DNA of 64,000 nucleotides from Magnetococcus sp. PR-3. GTDB taxonomy: Bacteria > Pseudomonadota > Magnetococcia > Magnetococcales > Magnetococcaceae. The position numbers were made by a program, and so were the translations under genes. Positions 51,399 through 63,615 of the stretch are shown one piece after another. The stretch is taken from positions 1 to 64,000 of the forward strand of contig NZ_JBAHUQ010000004.1 in assembly GCF_036689865.1 (NCBI RefSeq), written 5' to 3'. How positions within the stretch are numbered: position 1 is the first letter of the stretch; every line of letters begins with the position of its first letter. A model generated the notes under the pieces. That model was not told where the DNA came from, made no database searches, and saw only the letters and a list, made by a program, of their open reading frames with translations.

Positions 51399-51632
51399 CA
51401 TTTTTGGCTCTCGATCACTCAGCCTTTTTGGTAGATGGTAAAAAAAGCGATGAAATAGGCGCGAATCAGTCAAAATCCCTCGTTTTTGTCATTTTTTTTA
51501 CAAAAAAACGCCAGAAATGGCGATTTTCCCCTGAACCTTTTGTGTAACCTCTCTATACTGTTGGTGCGACAGAAATCGGTATCCTCTGTTTTGGATTGAA
51601 TTTTGATTTTGGGGATGAGGTCGCAATGATCC

Positions 51633-51651
51633 CCCCGGTATGGCACCGGGG
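51633..51651 (+). promoter_or_regulatory. Hairpin in the aroQ leader
   Basis: CCCCGGT (51633-51639) pairs with ACCGGGG (51645-51651) around a five-base loop, and the aroQ ribosome binding site (GAAGGG) begins six bases later. It may affect translation or be a remnant of processing. No U-run follows, so it is not a terminator. Confidence 0.45.
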
Positions 51652-51669
51652 AAACTGAAGGGCAAAGGT

Positions 51670-52140
51670 ATGTCCCCATCCAACTCATGGCGTATTCTGG
51701 TGTTGAACGGTCCCAACCTAAATATGTTGGGTCTGCGCGAGGCCTCGCTCTATGGTCATGAGACCCTGGCGGATGTTGAAGCATTGTGTGCGGCTAAGGC
51801 CAAACAGCTGGGGGCTGAACTCTCATTCTATCAATCCAATCATGAAGGGGCATTGGTAGACCGTATTCAGCAAGCTCGGGAAAATGCCGATTTAATCGTC
51901 ATCAATCCTGCGGCTTATACCCATACTTCGGTGGCCATTCGGGACGCTTTGTTGGCTGCTGAAAAACCTGTGGTGGAGATACACATCAGTAATATCCACA
52001 AGCGGGAACCCTTCAGACACCACTCTTACGTTAGTGATATCGCCTTGGGACAGGTGGTGGGTTTGGGCATCCGTGGTTATGGTTATGCCATGGAAGCCGG
52101 TGTAGCCCACCTGAATGATCAGGCAGCATCCAAGCCATAA
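51670..52140 (+). CDS. aroQ: Type II 3-dehydroquinate dehydratase AroQ
   Basis: Third step of the shikimate pathway. About 156 residues from the ATG at 51670, with GAAGGG upstream. The family hallmarks are [11 protein letters not shown] with catalytic Tyr nearby (REASLYG), [24 protein letters not shown], and [17 protein letters not shown]. It leads the aroQ-accB-accC run; this order is common in proteobacteria and other bacteria. A longer reading from 51640 overlaps the leader hairpin. Confidence 0.96.
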   Translation: MSPSNSWRILVLNGPNLNMLGLREASLYGHETLADVEALCAAKAKQLGAELSFYQSNHEGALVDRIQQARENADLIVINPAAYTHTSVAIRDALLAAEKPVVEIHISNIHKREPFRHHSYVSDIALGQVVGLGIRGYGYAMEAGVAHLNDQAASKP

Positions 52141-52151
52141 GGAAGCGTATT

Positions 52152-52640
52152 ATGGATCTCAAAGAGATTCGTCAATTGATCAAAATGCTCGACGGCACTG
52201 ATGTGTCGGAGATTGAGGTGTGCCAAGAGGGCAGCACCGTGCGTATTAGCCGTGGCGTACAGCAGACTGTTGTTGCGGCTCCTCAAGCCTATATGGCTCA
52301 AGCTCCTATGGCTGCGGCACCCGCTGCGGGTATGCCTGTGGCAGCACCGGCAGCAGCAGCAGCCCCAGCTGCTGGTGAGGTGGCTGAGGATCGAGGCAAC
52401 GCGGTTGCGGTGACCTCTCCTATGGTCGGTACATTCTATAAATCCCCTTCGCCGGATGCGGCGGCCTTTATCAAAGAGGGGGATATTATTGAAAAAGGTC
52501 AAGTACTCTGCATCATCGAAGCGATGAAGCTGATGAATGAAATTGAGTCCGAGCAGTCCGGGCGTCTTGTGAAAATTCTGGTGGATAACGCCAGCCCAGT
52601 GGAGTTTGGTGAAGAGCTGTTCCTCATCGAGCCGGTGTAA
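52152..52640 (+). CDS. accB: Biotin carboxyl carrier protein of acetyl-CoA carboxylase
   Basis: 162 residues. The N-terminal dimerisation part precedes an Ala/Pro-rich flexible linker (~55-80), then the biotinyl domain with [13 protein letters not shown]; the Lys in MKLM carries biotin. It shuttles the carboxybiotin between AccC and the carboxyltransferase for malonyl-CoA synthesis. AAGGAAG precedes the ATG. It is four bases from accC. Confidence 0.97.
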   Translation: MDLKEIRQLIKMLDGTDVSEIEVCQEGSTVRISRGVQQTVVAAPQAYMAQAPMAAAPAAGMPVAAPAAAAAPAAGEVAEDRGNAVAVTSPMVGTFYKSPSPDAAAFIKEGDIIEKGQVLCIIEAMKLMNEIESEQSGRLVKILVDNASPVEFGEELFLIEPV

Positions 52641-52644
52641 GCCC

Positions 52645-53982
52645 ATGTTCAAGAAAGTACTCATAGCCAACCGTGGTGAGATCGCCTTACGGGTGCACCG
52701 TGCCTGTAAGGAGTTGGGTATCCAGACCGTCGCTATTCACTCCACTGCAGATGCAGACTCTATGCATGTTAAAGTGGCAGATGAATCGGTCTGTGTGGGG
52801 CCTGCGTCCTCCATGGATTCCTACCTGAACATCTCTTCTATTATGGCCGCAGCGGAAGTGTCGGATGCGGAAGCCATTCACCCTGGGTATGGATTTTTAT
52901 CCGAAAACCCGGAGTTTGCTGAGATCGTCAAAGCCTCAGGTCTGACCTTTATTGGTCCAGATCCTGAAGTTATTCGCTTGATGGGGAACAAGGTCCAAGC
53001 CCGTAAAACCATGATCGCTGCCAAAGTACCCGTGGTTACGGGCAGTGAAGGCGCAGTTACCAGTGAAGAAGATGCCCTGCGTATTGCGCGGGAAATTGGT
53101 TTTCCGGTCATTATTAAAGCGGTTGGTGGTGGTGGTGGCCGTGGCATGAAAGTGGTTCATGCTGAGGCTGGCTTGATCCGTGCCTATACGGTTGCCCGTA
53201 ATGAAGCCCGCCAGTTCTTCCGTAACGATGCTATTTACATTGAAAAATTCCTGGAAGCCCCACGACATGTGGAGATTCAGGTTCTGTGTGATCGGCATGG
53301 TAACTCGGTGCACTTAGGTGAGCGTGACTGCTCTTTGCAGCGTCGTCACCAGAAAATTTTGGAAGAGGCACCTTCTCCTGCTGTCACCCCAGAAGAGCGT
53401 CATCAGCTGGGCACGTTGGCCGCTAAAGCCGCTCATGCTGTAGGCTATGAAGGGGCAGGGACCTTTGAGTTTTTGTACGATAAAGGCAGCTTCTTTTTCT
53501 TGGAGATGAACACGCGGATCCAGGTAGAGCACCCTGTAACCGAGATGGTTACGGGTATGGATCTGGTGAAAGAGCAGATCCGTATTGCGGCCAACCTTCC
53601 CATGAGTTTTTCTCAGGACGATGTGGTGCTGCGTGGTCACTCTATTGAGTGTCGAATTAATGCGGAAGATCCAGAAACATTTTTGCCTTCACCGGGTTTG
53701 ATCAGCGAATATCATGCCCCTGGTGGTGGTGGTGTACGTGTCGACTCCAACTGCTATACAGGCTACCGGATCCCACCCCATTATGACTCTATGATTGGCA
53801 AGCTGATTGTTCATGGTCGTAACCGGGATGAAGCGGTTACCCGTATGCGGCGGGCGCTGGATGAGTATATTATTGGTGGCATTGCGACCTCCATTCCGCT
53901 CCATCAGCGTATTATGCAGGATGCCGCTTTTATTAGTGGTGAATATGATCTTCACTTCCTAGAGCGTTTTCTGGGTAAGTGA
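52645..53982 (+). CDS. accC: Biotin carboxylase subunit of acetyl-CoA carboxylase
   Basis: ATP-dependent carboxylation of biotin on AccB. About 446 residues from the ATG at 52645, the expected length. Motifs: [40 protein letters not shown] (ATP-grasp glycine-rich loop), [26 protein letters not shown] and ECRINAED. An upstream in-frame start at 52606 overlaps accB and is unlikely. The operon ends at a terminator 20 bases later. Confidence 0.98.
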   Translation: MFKKVLIANRGEIALRVHRACKELGIQTVAIHSTADADSMHVKVADESVCVGPASSMDSYLNISSIMAAAEVSDAEAIHPGYGFLSENPEFAEIVKASGLTFIGPDPEVIRLMGNKVQARKTMIAAKVPVVTGSEGAVTSEEDALRIAREIGFPVIIKAVGGGGGRGMKVVHAEAGLIRAYTVARNEARQFFRNDAIYIEKFLEAPRHVEIQVLCDRHGNSVHLGERDCSLQRRHQKILEEAPSPAVTPEERHQLGTLAAKAAHAVGYEGAGTFEFLYDKGSFFFLEMNTRIQVEHPVTEMVTGMDLVKEQIRIAANLPMSFSQDDVVLRGHSIECRINAEDPETFLPSPGLISEYHAPGGGGVRVDSNCYTGYRIPPHYDSMIGKLIVHGRNRDEAVTRMRRALDEYIIGGIATSIPLHQRIMQDAAFISGEYDLHFLERFLGK

Positions 53983-54003
53983 AGTCATTTAGTGAGGATT
54001 TAG

Positions 54004-54039
54004 ACGGGTCTTTGATGCATAATCAGAGACCCGTTTTTT
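54004..54039 (+). terminator. Intrinsic terminator of aroQ-accB-accC
   Basis: ACGGGTCT (54004-54011) pairs with AGACCCGT (54027-54034) around a 15-base loop, followed by a run of six T. Confidence 0.93.
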
Positions 54040-54087
54040 ATATACAGTAGCCGCTTTGCGGTGCACCATCAGTGAAGGATTACCCCT

Positions 54088-54660
54088 GTGACTCAACGTG
54101 CTGAGGCCAAAGCCAACCTGGATCACCTAGAGCCCTTTATCGATAAAGAACACATTGCCCAGCGCGTTGCTGAGCTCGGTGTGCAGATTCGTGAAGATAT
54201 GGTGGGTAAAGATCCGGTTCTTTTGGTGGTTCTTAAAGGGGGCTTTGTATTTGGTGCGGATCTGATGCGTGCTTTGGACCATACGGTACCTGTTGCCTTT
54301 ACCACTTCACGGCCGTGTGAACATATCCCAATGTTTACACAGGAAGATAAAGTACTGCTGGAAGGGAAAGATATCTGGGTTGTCGATACGCTTTTAGATC
54401 AAGGTCATAGCGCTATGCGGTTGATGAAAGGTCTTGAACCGCTTAAACCCAGTTCTATTCAGTTTGTGGTGATGTTGCACAAAACGGTTGAGCGCGCGGA
54501 GAAAATTCCTGTGCGCTATGTAGGGTTTGAGGTTCCAGATACCCGCTTGGTTGGCTATGGGTTAGATGAAAAACAGCAGTTTAGGGGGATGCGTAACCTC
54601 TATGCCTGGTGGCAGTATGAGACATCACTAAATGCGGATGAACCCGAGGCATTGCTTTAA
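54088..54660 (+). CDS. hpt: Hypoxanthine-guanine phosphoribosyltransferase-like protein
   Basis: 190 residues from a GTG with AAGGA eight bases before. It has the fold of Hpt: LLVVLKGGFVFGADLMRAL near the start, and VPDTRLVGYGLDEKQQFRGMRNLYAW at the end. The PRPP-binding loop is altered: the family reads VEDI(I/V)DTG, here it is VVDTLLDQGHS, so the first acidic pair is D-T and the second Thr is Gln. The catalytic-type Asp is kept. Purine salvage is likely but activity or specificity may differ. Confidence 0.85.
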   Translation: MTQRAEAKANLDHLEPFIDKEHIAQRVAELGVQIREDMVGKDPVLLVVLKGGFVFGADLMRALDHTVPVAFTTSRPCEHIPMFTQEDKVLLEGKDIWVVDTLLDQGHSAMRLMKGLEPLKPSSIQFVVMLHKTVERAEKIPVRYVGFEVPDTRLVGYGLDEKQQFRGMRNLYAWWQYETSLNADEPEALL

Positions 54661-55366
54661 TCTTCATCCCCGCGCAAACAGTACAGCTGTCTTTGTATCC
54701 CCCCATTGGCCTGGGCCGTTTTACAGCGTGTTCTCTGGCTTGCATGGTTCTGTTTCCGTCGCATCCTGCCCATCTTTTGGTTGAGCCATACATGCTGATC
54801 GTGCCCTGTCACACACCATACCTGGGCTAGGTTGAGGTCGGTTAGGGAGGGGGTCTCGGTGGTAGAGCAGAACCTCTAAGCGATTAAATATCTGCTGTAT
54901 GGAACACTTAAGTAACACATACCTGAGACGATACGCCAACCGTTCAATCCGCCTTATCCCTTAAAGATGCTCAGTACACAAGTGCCATGTGGCCGATTGC
55001 TGTTGCCCCCCAAAGGCTTTGGTAGGTCGGTGCTGTTGTGTCCGCATAGAAAGTAAGGGCGTAGAGCACTCTTACCCGTCGCTCTGTTGATCATGGTCTG
55101 GGGTACGGCATCAAAGTAAAGGATTTTCTCTGTCCTTACTCTACATATAGAGCGTCGTAAAGTTAGAAGAGGCGGGTGATTCTCTGTATGGCCTCATTTT
55201 TAAAGACAAAGTTTGCCCAGCGCTTGATCGTAGAGATACGCTTCTCGTTTGACCAAGTGGGGATCGCTGGATCAGCTTTGGACTGAAAAGGTGCGGATGC
55301 CTATCCATGGGTTCGCTGTGCTATGTTGATAGGGTCAGTCTTGAAGGTTGTTGTCTTGCCGATTCA
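54661..55366 (-). pseudogene. Eroded coding relic on the minus strand
   Basis: No intact gene. Minus-strand fragments read as coding in different frames, for example LAYRLRYVLLKCSIQQIF (~54880-54940), NLAQVWCVTGHDQHVWLNQK (~54770-54840) and NEKRISTIKRWANFVFKN (~55190-55250). Stops and frame changes separate them. They look like the remains of one or two genes, possibly a transposase, but the identity is not provable here. Confidence 0.4.
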
Positions 55367-57991
55367 TTAACGGCTGCTCTGTACCGCATCACGGTCCAAA
55401 AAGAGCTGATCCAACGCTTTGAAAAGATCCTTACGGGTATCTTGAAACTGTGTCATCTGCTGTCGGCCTGCTTCTACTTCACCATCATGCACCAAATGGA
55501 CAATCTCACGGGCCAGTTCATGAATGTGTAAATGGGTCTTTTCTACCGCTTGGAAACTGTTTAAATGGCCCAGTTGTTGAGTGCCTTCCTGATAATACCA
55601 CTGCCCAAATGCACACTCATGACCGCTGGCAACTTCTTGAGGTGAAAGGGCTTCTCGTTGACGTACAACAGCCTCAAGCTTACCCAGCCACGCGAGATGT
55701 GCTTGTTTAACCTCACCAATCTCAAAAGCATGGCCACCCACATCAAGGTGGTGAACCGAATGGTTTAGATTATCGCTGATTTCCTCAATGACATCGGTCA
55801 GTTGCCGGTTGTGGTTGTTGGACCCGGCAATATGCTCAATGGTCTCTACAACCCGCAGCCCCTGTTTTTGTACCTCAATCGAGGCACAGAAAATATCTTC
55901 TGCTGATTCTTTAACTTGGTAGGTTAACTGCTGACTGGCACTACTGGCTTGAGCGGCAGCTTCGGCACTGGCGGCCCCTTGAGCCGCATCTGTCGCGATG
56001 ACCTCAGCATTGACGGCCGCTGCAGATGCAGCTTGAGCAACCTCTGAGGCGGCATCTTGTAGTTCTGTGGCGTTTTGCGTCACTTCTTGGGCTGCATGGG
56101 TTACTTGATGCATGGCATCCATAATGGCTTCAGTCGCTTGATCCTGTGCCATGACGGCTTCTGTAATGGCTTCATTGGAGTGAGAGATATCTGCGACCTC
56201 TCCACTTATTTGATCAAAGGCTTCTCGTACGCGGCCACTGATTCGTTGAATCTCTTCGACTTGACTGGCAATGGTGCTGGTGGCTTTGGCTGTTTCTGAA
56301 GCCAGCTCTTTAACCTCATTGGCAACCACAGCAAACCCTTTACCGGCCTCACCAGCACCTGCGGCTTCTATGGATGCATTGAGTGCCAGCATATTGGTTT
56401 GGCTGGCGATTTGGTTGATCATGCCAACAACTTTACCAATTTGGTCCGCTGCCGTTAGTAGGCTTCTCACTTCATGTTGGTTAAGTTGTACACTCTCATC
56501 TGCTTTTCGTGAAGCGTGGCTTGCCTGTTGGCAGAGTGCGTTAATGGCCTGCAAGCTGTTGCGAACCCTTTCCACCGCAGTTGAGGCTTGCATGATGGAG
56601 TCTCCAACACTGACAAGGTTGTTGTTTACCCCCTCTACATTGGTGGCCATCTCTTCGGCTGCTGCCGCGACTGTGGTGGCATTGCCACTGGCCGCTGAGG
56701 CATTGTCAGCAATACGTAAGACCGATTGCGAGAGCTCTTGTGCAACCTCAGTCATACGGGCGGCTTGAGCTTCGGTTTGGTCAAGGGCCTCTTTTTGACT
56801 GTAAACGGTACCATCCAGACTGGCATTCTGTCGTACCACCTCATTGGACCATTGGGTCGCGTTGTGGCTATCCTTGGTCAGTTGCTCACTGACATGGCGT
56901 AACTCTTTCACCACCGTTGCGACCGACATGGTTTGCAGAAGAATACCGCGGACAGTGTTTTCAAGATTTTCTGCCATGGCATTGACCCCCATGGCGACAC
57001 GATCGAGTTCATCGGTCTTATGGGGAATGTGAATGCGTTGAATGAGTTCGCCCTGACGTAACTGTTCTAATGTGGCGGTAATCCGGTCAATACGGCGGGT
57101 CAGGTGCCCCACCATGATATGGCTACCCAACACCGTAAGAAGAACCAGAACAGCTGCAATAAGAATGTTGCTTTGAATCAGCTCATGAACAACCGCAAAA
57201 GCCACTTGGCTCTGTTTGGCAATGATCATATGCCACTGGTGTTGAGCAATGGGTTGGTTAAAACGCTCCCACCCTTTTAAATGGTTGCTGGATAGGGCTT
57301 TAACCGTCTGTTGATCGACCGCTGTCTTGGCCAGCAGTTTACCCTGCTTGGTTTGTAACAGTGCGGTAAAGCCCTGCGCTTGGAGATCACTCATCCAGCT
57401 GTTTAACTGTCTTTGTATGGGCTGTTCCACCCAGAGTAGGCCATCCAAATTACCTTCTACGATCAATGGCATGGCCGTCTGTAAATAGAGGCCTGGCTCT
57501 TTGGCGGTCGGGCGAGTGATAAAACGGTGGAATGGGCGATTGTTCTGTTGTTGAAAAAATGTTAGAGCGTCCCCATTAGGCATCTCTGTAAACTGCTCTT
57601 TACGTTCACCATATTCTAACTGAAGTAAGGGTGTTCCTTTGCTTTGAGTCAGCTGTAATCGGTTGTATTCAGGTTTGGCTTGGGCAATACGCTGTAAGAA
57701 CATCTCCAGGTTACTTAAGCCTTCGGTCACCCCTTCATAATCTTCAAAGAGTAAGGAGGTGAAGGTGTTTTCCAGATCCTTGTGCGCAGCGATAACCGCA
57801 AGGTCGGCTTCGGTACGGTTTAGCCGATCTTCTAGCCTGGCCGCTGTGGCCAGCGCTTGTCCTTGGAGTCTCTCCTCTACATGTAACGTGAGTACATCGG
57901 CAATATGCCAGTTTGAGTAGAGACCTTGTGTGGAGATGACGGTAACAATTAAAAGGGTCGCAAGAAAAATAATTTTCAGACGCAAAGACAT
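55367..57991 (-). CDS. Methyl-accepting chemotaxis protein with CZB domain
   Basis: 874 residues. An N-terminal membrane helix (~8-25), a periplasmic sensor (~35-270), a second helix (~277-300) and HAMP lead to a long coiled coil whose signalling hairpin is visible ([16 protein letters not shown], near [16 protein letters not shown]). The C-terminus is a CZB zinc-binding domain ([12 protein letters not shown], then [15 protein letters not shown] and a final His pair), which in other receptors senses hypochlorous acid or zinc. AGG lies eight bases before the ATG. It feeds the CheA/CheV system at ~25 kb. Confidence 0.94.
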   Translation of the reverse strand: MSLRLKIIFLATLLIVTVISTQGLYSNWHIADVLTLHVEERLQGQALATAARLEDRLNRTEADLAVIAAHKDLENTFTSLLFEDYEGVTEGLSNLEMFLQRIAQAKPEYNRLQLTQSKGTPLLQLEYGERKEQFTEMPNGDALTFFQQQNNRPFHRFITRPTAKEPGLYLQTAMPLIVEGNLDGLLWVEQPIQRQLNSWMSDLQAQGFTALLQTKQGKLLAKTAVDQQTVKALSSNHLKGWERFNQPIAQHQWHMIIAKQSQVAFAVVHELIQSNILIAAVLVLLTVLGSHIMVGHLTRRIDRITATLEQLRQGELIQRIHIPHKTDELDRVAMGVNAMAENLENTVRGILLQTMSVATVVKELRHVSEQLTKDSHNATQWSNEVVRQNASLDGTVYSQKEALDQTEAQAARMTEVAQELSQSVLRIADNASAASGNATTVAAAAEEMATNVEGVNNNLVSVGDSIMQASTAVERVRNSLQAINALCQQASHASRKADESVQLNQHEVRSLLTAADQIGKVVGMINQIASQTNMLALNASIEAAGAGEAGKGFAVVANEVKELASETAKATSTIASQVEEIQRISGRVREAFDQISGEVADISHSNEAITEAVMAQDQATEAIMDAMHQVTHAAQEVTQNATELQDAASEVAQAASAAAVNAEVIATDAAQGAASAEAAAQASSASQQLTYQVKESAEDIFCASIEVQKQGLRVVETIEHIAGSNNHNRQLTDVIEEISDNLNHSVHHLDVGGHAFEIGEVKQAHLAWLGKLEAVVRQREALSPQEVASGHECAFGQWYYQEGTQQLGHLNSFQAVEKTHLHIHELAREIVHLVHDGEVEAGRQQMTQFQDTRKDLFKALDQLFLDRDAVQSSR

Positions 57992-58373
57992 GGTTAAACC
58001 TATCTTGATAAGTTAAATGGTGGGTCTGCATCCATGCGATTTCAGCGGGATCATAAAAATAGAATGAGTCTAAATCGCCATTTTTGGTCGAGTTGTACAT
58101 GTGTCAACTTTGACCATATATTCTCAAAAAATGCAGCTAATTAACCGTAAGCTATACTAAAAGAGCATAGACGAGCTGTGAGGGAATTAAAAGTTTTGCA
58201 GTGCATAAGGGGGGGTTATATCTAATGGAGTGTATGTACAGATAGGAGAAATAGGTATCTGTTTTGCATGATTAAAGATGTATATGCTTGATCATGTGTT
58301 GTCTGTTATAAACCGAGCGCATGCATATAGGAGAACGTATCGTGCTTTAGATGTGTAAGGTGTCCGATGAATT
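57992..58373. other. Intergenic region upstream of the MCP gene, no gene seen
   Basis: About 380 bases with no supported ORF. A minus-strand TTGACA at ~58091 has no good -10 at 17 bases. A small plus-strand ATAGGAGAACGTATCGTG is followed by a stop after two codons, so it is not a gene. Confidence 0.4.
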
Positions 58374-60653
58374 TTATGGTTGAGGGGTGGGTTGTAACTC
58401 AGAAATTTCAACTTTTAGGGTGTCTGCCCGCCCTGTGACTTGCATGAAAATGGGTGTGGAGGGGGGGGCGTTTAACCATGAACCGGGATGACTTAAGCGG
58501 ATATCAAATTGATGTTTGCCTGAAGATTGAATGGCCCCTTCGCCAACGATATGTAGTTCTCCAGCGTTGATCAGAAAGCGCTTAAGATCCAGATCACCAT
58601 TATGGTAAATCAAATGAGTTTGTAGGCTATCCCAAGACATTCGGCCATGTTCTGAAGCAATAACCATATTATCCAGGCTGCCATCCAGTATACCCGCCAC
58701 CATTAATGGACCATCAATGCCTACGACCTGTCCGGGTTCAATACGTAGATCGGCACTGGCTAGAATATTGGATTCCATTAAGGTGCCCGATGGATTCATT
58801 TGCATGTGAATCTCCCCTTCGCCAAACAGTAGACCCTGTACATTTAATTGACGTTGAGGTGGGGCCGTGGTGGGGTCAATGCGTTCAAGCAGGGAAGCTT
58901 GTTCGGTGACCGCCTGTTGTAATTTTTCAACCGAGATACCTTGCCCGCTGATAAAGGCATGTAGCGCCGGGGCGGTCTCTGTATCTCGTATGTGGGCTAG
59001 CCCAGATAGGTGCCCATCTGCCATGTTGAGCTGCATACGGGATATGGTGAAATGGGTGGTAAGATCGCTGTTGAAAAAGAGTGTCAGCTTCTCCCAGGGC
59101 CATTTATCCAGCTTGCCTTCGGGGGCGCGAATTTGCCCACTGACTTCAAAAGGGCTCTGGCCATGTTCACCTTGTTGTAAGCGTAACTCAATGTGCGCTT
59201 GTCCTTGGGGCTGCCAGGTTTTTAGGTTTGGAAAGATCTCTGGCAGCTGCTCTAACTTCCATCGTCCCACGGCCCGTAGTTGAGGGCTGGGCGATAAGGC
59301 GCCAGAAAGCTTGAAAATATTGGGGCTCTGAGGTTGTGAAATGGTCAAAGCTTCAAGTTGGGCGCCCAGATCTGTCGCCATGACCCGGCTACGGATTGTT
59401 AAAGGTAGGCCTTCTGCCTTATGAACATAAGGTAGCCGTTTTAAGGCCGCTCCACTCAAGTCTAACTCGGTGGATAGGGTGAGACGCTGGGGGTAACTGC
59501 CTTGTACCTTTAAATAGCCTGTGACCTCCCCTTCGTGCAGGGCTAAAGGATCACGTAAGCGATGGGGTAGCAGTACCACAGGAAAGGGACTAAGGCTCTT
59601 GAGCGTTATATTGGCACTGATACCCCGCCGCATAGAGGCGCGACCAGAAATCTCCAGCAGAGGGCGGCTATCCTGATGCAGATAGAACTCCTGGATAGTT
59701 AACTCCAACGCTTTGTTCTTCATGCGTAGGGTCGATTTTTGCCGGAGCGTTAGATCTAAAGGCGGGAGGGGTATGCTCTTTCCCTGCGCATCGGGTTGGG
59801 TCTGGGTTTGAAAATCATCCAACTCAATATTGATCGCACTGGTTAGCCCTTTTTCCAACGTGCCATGAACCAGGGCCGTGGCATTACCTCGTGCAATTTG
59901 TGTATGGCTCGGCAGATTGGGCAAAATGTCAGAAAGACGACTGATCTCCACCGTTTTGGCATCGGCATTCAGTAGAATGGGCATGGTGGTGAGGTCCCGG
60001 TTCATAGGTAAGGGACCGACACGACCGGTAATGGTAAAGGGAATACGTTGAAAACGTCCCAGCACACGCAGGGTTGATTCCCGCGTAGGACCAAGCTCCA
60101 GCATGTTAACCAGAAGCTGGTCAATAACGACAGGCTTTTGCTCCCCCTCAGAGGAGTGGATGGCAATGGTACCACTGCGGATCTCTAGGCGGCCAAGGTG
60201 GAATCCGCTGAGATCCTCGAACAACTCCTGGAGCATGCGCTGGGCACGTTGGGCATCTTGCTGCAGCAGCTCAAGGGGGGTTTGGTCAGGGCTTTGTGTG
60301 GTTAAATGAATGGTGGGACGAACCATAACCACGGAACTGAACGTGGGGGTCTGATCCATCAAAAAAGCCAATCCCACCCCAAGATCCAGGGCTTCTACAT
60401 GCAGAAGAGGCGGGGCATCGGGGTTTTCATCCAGTACTTTAAACTGTTCCAGGCGCAAGGTCACACCTGCAGAAGGGGTGAAGCTCACCCCCCCTACAGA
60501 TATTTTTTTTCCAGTCACAGCCTCAAGGGTCTTCACCACCTTCTCTTTGTAAGGGGCTGGATCCAAGTGGTTGGACATGAAAAAGATGGCGGCGACAGAA
60601 CCAACCACCACGACGAAGAGTAGTTCGTACAGTATGCGCCTGGGGCGGCTCAT
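58374..60653 (-). CDS. AsmA-family envelope protein
   Basis: 759 residues with an N-terminal membrane anchor ([20 protein letters not shown], ~7-26) and a large periplasmic part of repeating beta strands typical of AsmA/TamB/YhdP relatives. The first domain shows [20 protein letters not shown] at ~49-68, the family pattern. Such proteins move phospholipid between membranes. It overlaps gatB by four bases and is last in the gatCAB transcript; functional linkage to GatCAB is not expected, so this is probably shared transcription only. Confidence 0.85.
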   Translation of the reverse strand: MSRPRRILYELLFVVVVGSVAAIFFMSNHLDPAPYKEKVVKTLEAVTGKKISVGGVSFTPSAGVTLRLEQFKVLDENPDAPPLLHVEALDLGVGLAFLMDQTPTFSSVVMVRPTIHLTTQSPDQTPLELLQQDAQRAQRMLQELFEDLSGFHLGRLEIRSGTIAIHSSEGEQKPVVIDQLLVNMLELGPTRESTLRVLGRFQRIPFTITGRVGPLPMNRDLTTMPILLNADAKTVEISRLSDILPNLPSHTQIARGNATALVHGTLEKGLTSAINIELDDFQTQTQPDAQGKSIPLPPLDLTLRQKSTLRMKNKALELTIQEFYLHQDSRPLLEISGRASMRRGISANITLKSLSPFPVVLLPHRLRDPLALHEGEVTGYLKVQGSYPQRLTLSTELDLSGAALKRLPYVHKAEGLPLTIRSRVMATDLGAQLEALTISQPQSPNIFKLSGALSPSPQLRAVGRWKLEQLPEIFPNLKTWQPQGQAHIELRLQQGEHGQSPFEVSGQIRAPEGKLDKWPWEKLTLFFNSDLTTHFTISRMQLNMADGHLSGLAHIRDTETAPALHAFISGQGISVEKLQQAVTEQASLLERIDPTTAPPQRQLNVQGLLFGEGEIHMQMNPSGTLMESNILASADLRIEPGQVVGIDGPLMVAGILDGSLDNMVIASEHGRMSWDSLQTHLIYHNGDLDLKRFLINAGELHIVGEGAIQSSGKHQFDIRLSHPGSWLNAPPSTPIFMQVTGRADTLKVEISELQPTPQP

Positions 60654-62110
60654 CCGCCCAGCTTCTGTTTAAGGATCTTATTCACTTCCCCAGGGTTGGC
60701 CTTACCACGGGTTGCTTTCATAACTTGGCCGACAAAGAAGCCAAAGAGCTTTTGTTGCCCCCCCTTGTACTGCTCAACTTGGGTGGCATTGGCCTCAAGC
60801 ACTTTATCAATTTCTGATTCAATTGCACCGCTATCGGTGATCTGCTTGAGCCCTTTTTTCTCAATGATGCTGTCAGGATCATCCCCCGACTCAAACATAG
60901 TGGCAAACACCTCTTTGGCAATTTTACCAGAGATGGTTTTGTCCAGAATACGAATGACCATTTTGGCGAGGTTTTCAGCACTGACGGGTGAGGCATCAAT
61001 CTCTTTGCCTTCTTTGTTAAGCAGGCCTAACAGCTCAACAGTTACCCAGTTGGCGCAGATTTTAGGATCATCCTGCTTACCTGCTTTAACGGTCTCTACC
61101 ACCGTTTCATAGTAGTAAGAAAGACGTTTGCTGGTGGTGAGCACCGAGGCATCATAATGGGAGAGCCCATATTCAGACTCAAACCGTTCCCGTTTAGCAT
61201 CTGGTAGCTCAGGCAGCGTGTCGCGTATGGTTTCGATCTGCGTATCACTCAGCACCAATAGGGGCAAGTCTGGCTCAGGGAAATAACGGTAATCGTGGGC
61301 GTCCTCTTTACTACGCATGGAACGGGTTTCGCCCTTGTTCGCATCGTAAAGGCGGGTCTCTTGGGTGATGCTGCCCCCGTCTTCTAGAATATCGATATGG
61401 CGTTCGGCTTCGATCTCAATAGCCCGCATGACGTTACGGATAGAGTTAAGGTTTTTTAACTCACAGCGGGTACCCAGTTTTGGATCACCCTTTTTACGGA
61501 CCGACACGTTGGCATCGCAACGGAAGGAGCCTTGCTCCATATTGCCATCGCACACCTCTAAGTAACGGACGATAGAGCGCAGTTTTTTCAAATAGGCGCC
61601 TGCTTCCTCCGGTGTCGACATGTCGGGTTCTGAGACAATCTCCATGAGCGGAACACCGGTCCGGTTCAAGTCTACCCAGGTACCACCAATCACCCCTTCA
61701 TGGATGGATTTGCCGGCATCGACCTCCATATGGATACGGGTAACCCCCACGGTCTTGGCGGGCACATCCTTATCTTCGATCAGAACTTTGCCGTGTTCAA
61801 CAATAGGCAGTTCAAACTGTGTGATCTGATAGCCAGGGGGCTGGTCAGGGTAGAAATAGTTTTTGCGGGAAAATTCACTTTCTTGGCGAATCTCTCCCTC
61901 AATGGCCAAACCGGTTTTGATGGCCATGTTGACCACCTCTTTGTTCAACACCGGAAGAACACCAGGAAAGCCGCTACAAATGGGGCAGATCTGGGTGTTG
62001 GCTTCGGCACCAAACTCAGTGGGGCAGCCACAAAAGATTTTTGATTTTGTCAGGACCTGGGCATGTACTTCAAGCCCAATGACCATCTCATATGCCGGAT
62101 CAATACTCAT
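60650..62110 (-). CDS. gatB: Aspartyl/glutamyl-tRNA amidotransferase subunit B
   Basis: Binds misacylated Glu-tRNA(Gln) or Asp-tRNA(Asn) and phosphorylates the acid before amidation. The 486 residues carry [20 protein letters not shown], a zinc-like Cys set (CGCP, CPICSG), [31 protein letters not shown], the EIEAERHI helix, and the C-terminal YqeY-type helical tail. This is the full family length. The tail is needed for tRNA binding. Confidence 0.97.
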   Translation of the reverse strand: MSIDPAYEMVIGLEVHAQVLTKSKIFCGCPTEFGAEANTQICPICSGFPGVLPVLNKEVVNMAIKTGLAIEGEIRQESEFSRKNYFYPDQPPGYQITQFELPIVEHGKVLIEDKDVPAKTVGVTRIHMEVDAGKSIHEGVIGGTWVDLNRTGVPLMEIVSEPDMSTPEEAGAYLKKLRSIVRYLEVCDGNMEQGSFRCDANVSVRKKGDPKLGTRCELKNLNSIRNVMRAIEIEAERHIDILEDGGSITQETRLYDANKGETRSMRSKEDAHDYRYFPEPDLPLLVLSDTQIETIRDTLPELPDAKRERFESEYGLSHYDASVLTTSKRLSYYYETVVETVKAGKQDDPKICANWVTVELLGLLNKEGKEIDASPVSAENLAKMVIRILDKTISGKIAKEVFATMFESGDDPDSIIEKKGLKQITDSGAIESEIDKVLEANATQVEQYKGGQQKLFGFFVGQVMKATRGKANPGEVNKILKQKLGG

Positions 62111-62143
62111 GATGATATCCGTTTATCTCGTTCGTTGGTCTGA

Positions 62144-63601
62144 TTAGCCCAGGTCGACACGGCGGGTGTGCCAGTCGGTCTCACGCTGGTAGGCATCTGC
62201 ACTACGCAGCAGGGTCTCTTCATCCAGAGCTTTACCGATCAGCTGTAGGCCGATGGGTAGGCCCTTGCCATCAAAACCACAAGGGACTGAGATCCCGGGT
62301 AGACCGGACAGATTGCCGTTAATGGTGTAGATGTCAGACAGGTACATCTGAATGGGATCATCCTTCTCACCAAATTTAAAGGCTGTTGAGGGCGTGGTGG
62401 GGGTCAGGATGACATCAACCTTCTCAAAAGCTTCCTTAAACTCATTGGAGATTAACCGGCGGGCTTTTTGAGCTTTGCGATAATAGGCATCGTAGTAACC
62501 GGATGAGAGCACATAAGTGCCCAGCATGATACGCCGCTTAACCTCTTCGCCAAATCCCTCTGAACGGCTACGGAAATAGAGATCGCGGATATCCCGAGGG
62601 TCGTCACAGCGGTAACCATATTTGACCCCATCATAGCGCGCCAAGTTGGAGGAAGCTTCAGCTGGGGCGATGATATAGTAGGTGGGGATGGCATAATTAC
62701 TGTTGGGCATAGAGATGGGTACTAACTCAGCCCCCATGCTCTGGTACTGAGCCTGTGCGGCTTCTACAGCGGCCCGTACTTCATCATCCAGCCCTTCACC
62801 GAAGTACTCTGAAGGGATACCAATTTTGAGCCCTTTAACCTCACCCGTTAACGCCTGGGTATAATCAGGCACGGGGGCATTAATGGAGGTAGAGTCGTTA
62901 CGGTCATAGCTGGCCATGACGCTGAGCAACATGGCGGCATCTTCGGCGCTACGGGCCATGGGCCCAGCCTGATCCAGAGAAGAGGCAAAAGCGATGATAC
63001 CAAAGCGTGAGCAACGGCCGTAAGTTGGCTTCATCCCCGTGAGGTTTGTAAAGGCCGCAGGCTGACGAATAGAGCCACCCGTATCGGTACCAGTCGCACA
63101 GATGGCCATGTTGGCTGCCACGGCCGCTGAACTACCGCCCGAAGATCCCCCCGGCGTACGCTCCGTATCCCATGGGTTGATCGAAGCACCAAAATGGCTG
63201 GATTCTGTGGAAGAGCCCATGGCAAATTCGTCCATGTTCGCTTTACCTAAAATCACCGCACCTGCTTCACGCAAATTGGTGGTGATGGTGGCATCAAACG
63301 GTGGGACGAAATTTTCCAACATGCGAGATGAGCAGGTGGTGCGCATGTCTGCAGTATTAAAAATATCCTTGTGGGCAATGGGTATTCCCGTCATCGGGGC
63401 GGCATTACCTGCGGCGATACGTGCATCCGCAGCTTTAGCCGCGGCCAGTGCTTTTTCAGTATCGACGGTGACAAAGGCATTGATGTTTTTATCATGCTTC
63501 TCGATCTGATCCAGACAGGACTGGGTCAGCTCTACCGAGGAGATCTCCTTGGCAGCAAGCTTATCGGAAGCTTCACGTAGAGTCAGTTTATTGAGTGCCA
63601 C
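62144..63601 (-). CDS. gatA: Aspartyl/glutamyl-tRNA amidotransferase subunit A
   Basis: Glutaminase subunit (amidase signature). The 485 residues include the catalytic triad region: Lys in PIAHKDIF, the Ser in [14 protein letters not shown] (cis Ser and nucleophile), and [15 protein letters not shown]. Ammonia released from glutamine passes to GatB. The gene is 33 bases before gatB. Confidence 0.97.
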   Translation of the reverse strand: MALNKLTLREASDKLAAKEISSVELTQSCLDQIEKHDKNINAFVTVDTEKALAAAKAADARIAAGNAAPMTGIPIAHKDIFNTADMRTTCSSRMLENFVPPFDATITTNLREAGAVILGKANMDEFAMGSSTESSHFGASINPWDTERTPGGSSGGSSAAVAANMAICATGTDTGGSIRQPAAFTNLTGMKPTYGRCSRFGIIAFASSLDQAGPMARSAEDAAMLLSVMASYDRNDSTSINAPVPDYTQALTGEVKGLKIGIPSEYFGEGLDDEVRAAVEAAQAQYQSMGAELVPISMPNSNYAIPTYYIIAPAEASSNLARYDGVKYGYRCDDPRDIRDLYFRSRSEGFGEEVKRRIMLGTYVLSSGYYDAYYRKAQKARRLISNEFKEAFEKVDVILTPTTPSTAFKFGEKDDPIQMYLSDIYTINGNLSGLPGISVPCGFDGKGLPIGLQLIGKALDEETLLRSADAYQRETDWHTRRVDLG

Positions 63602-63615
63602 GGTTTATGCTCCGA

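Noticed and set aside
58320-58350. Tiny ORF after ATAGGAGAACGTATC
   Set aside because: Good ribosome binding site but the GTG is followed by a stop after two codons, so no peptide of note can be made.
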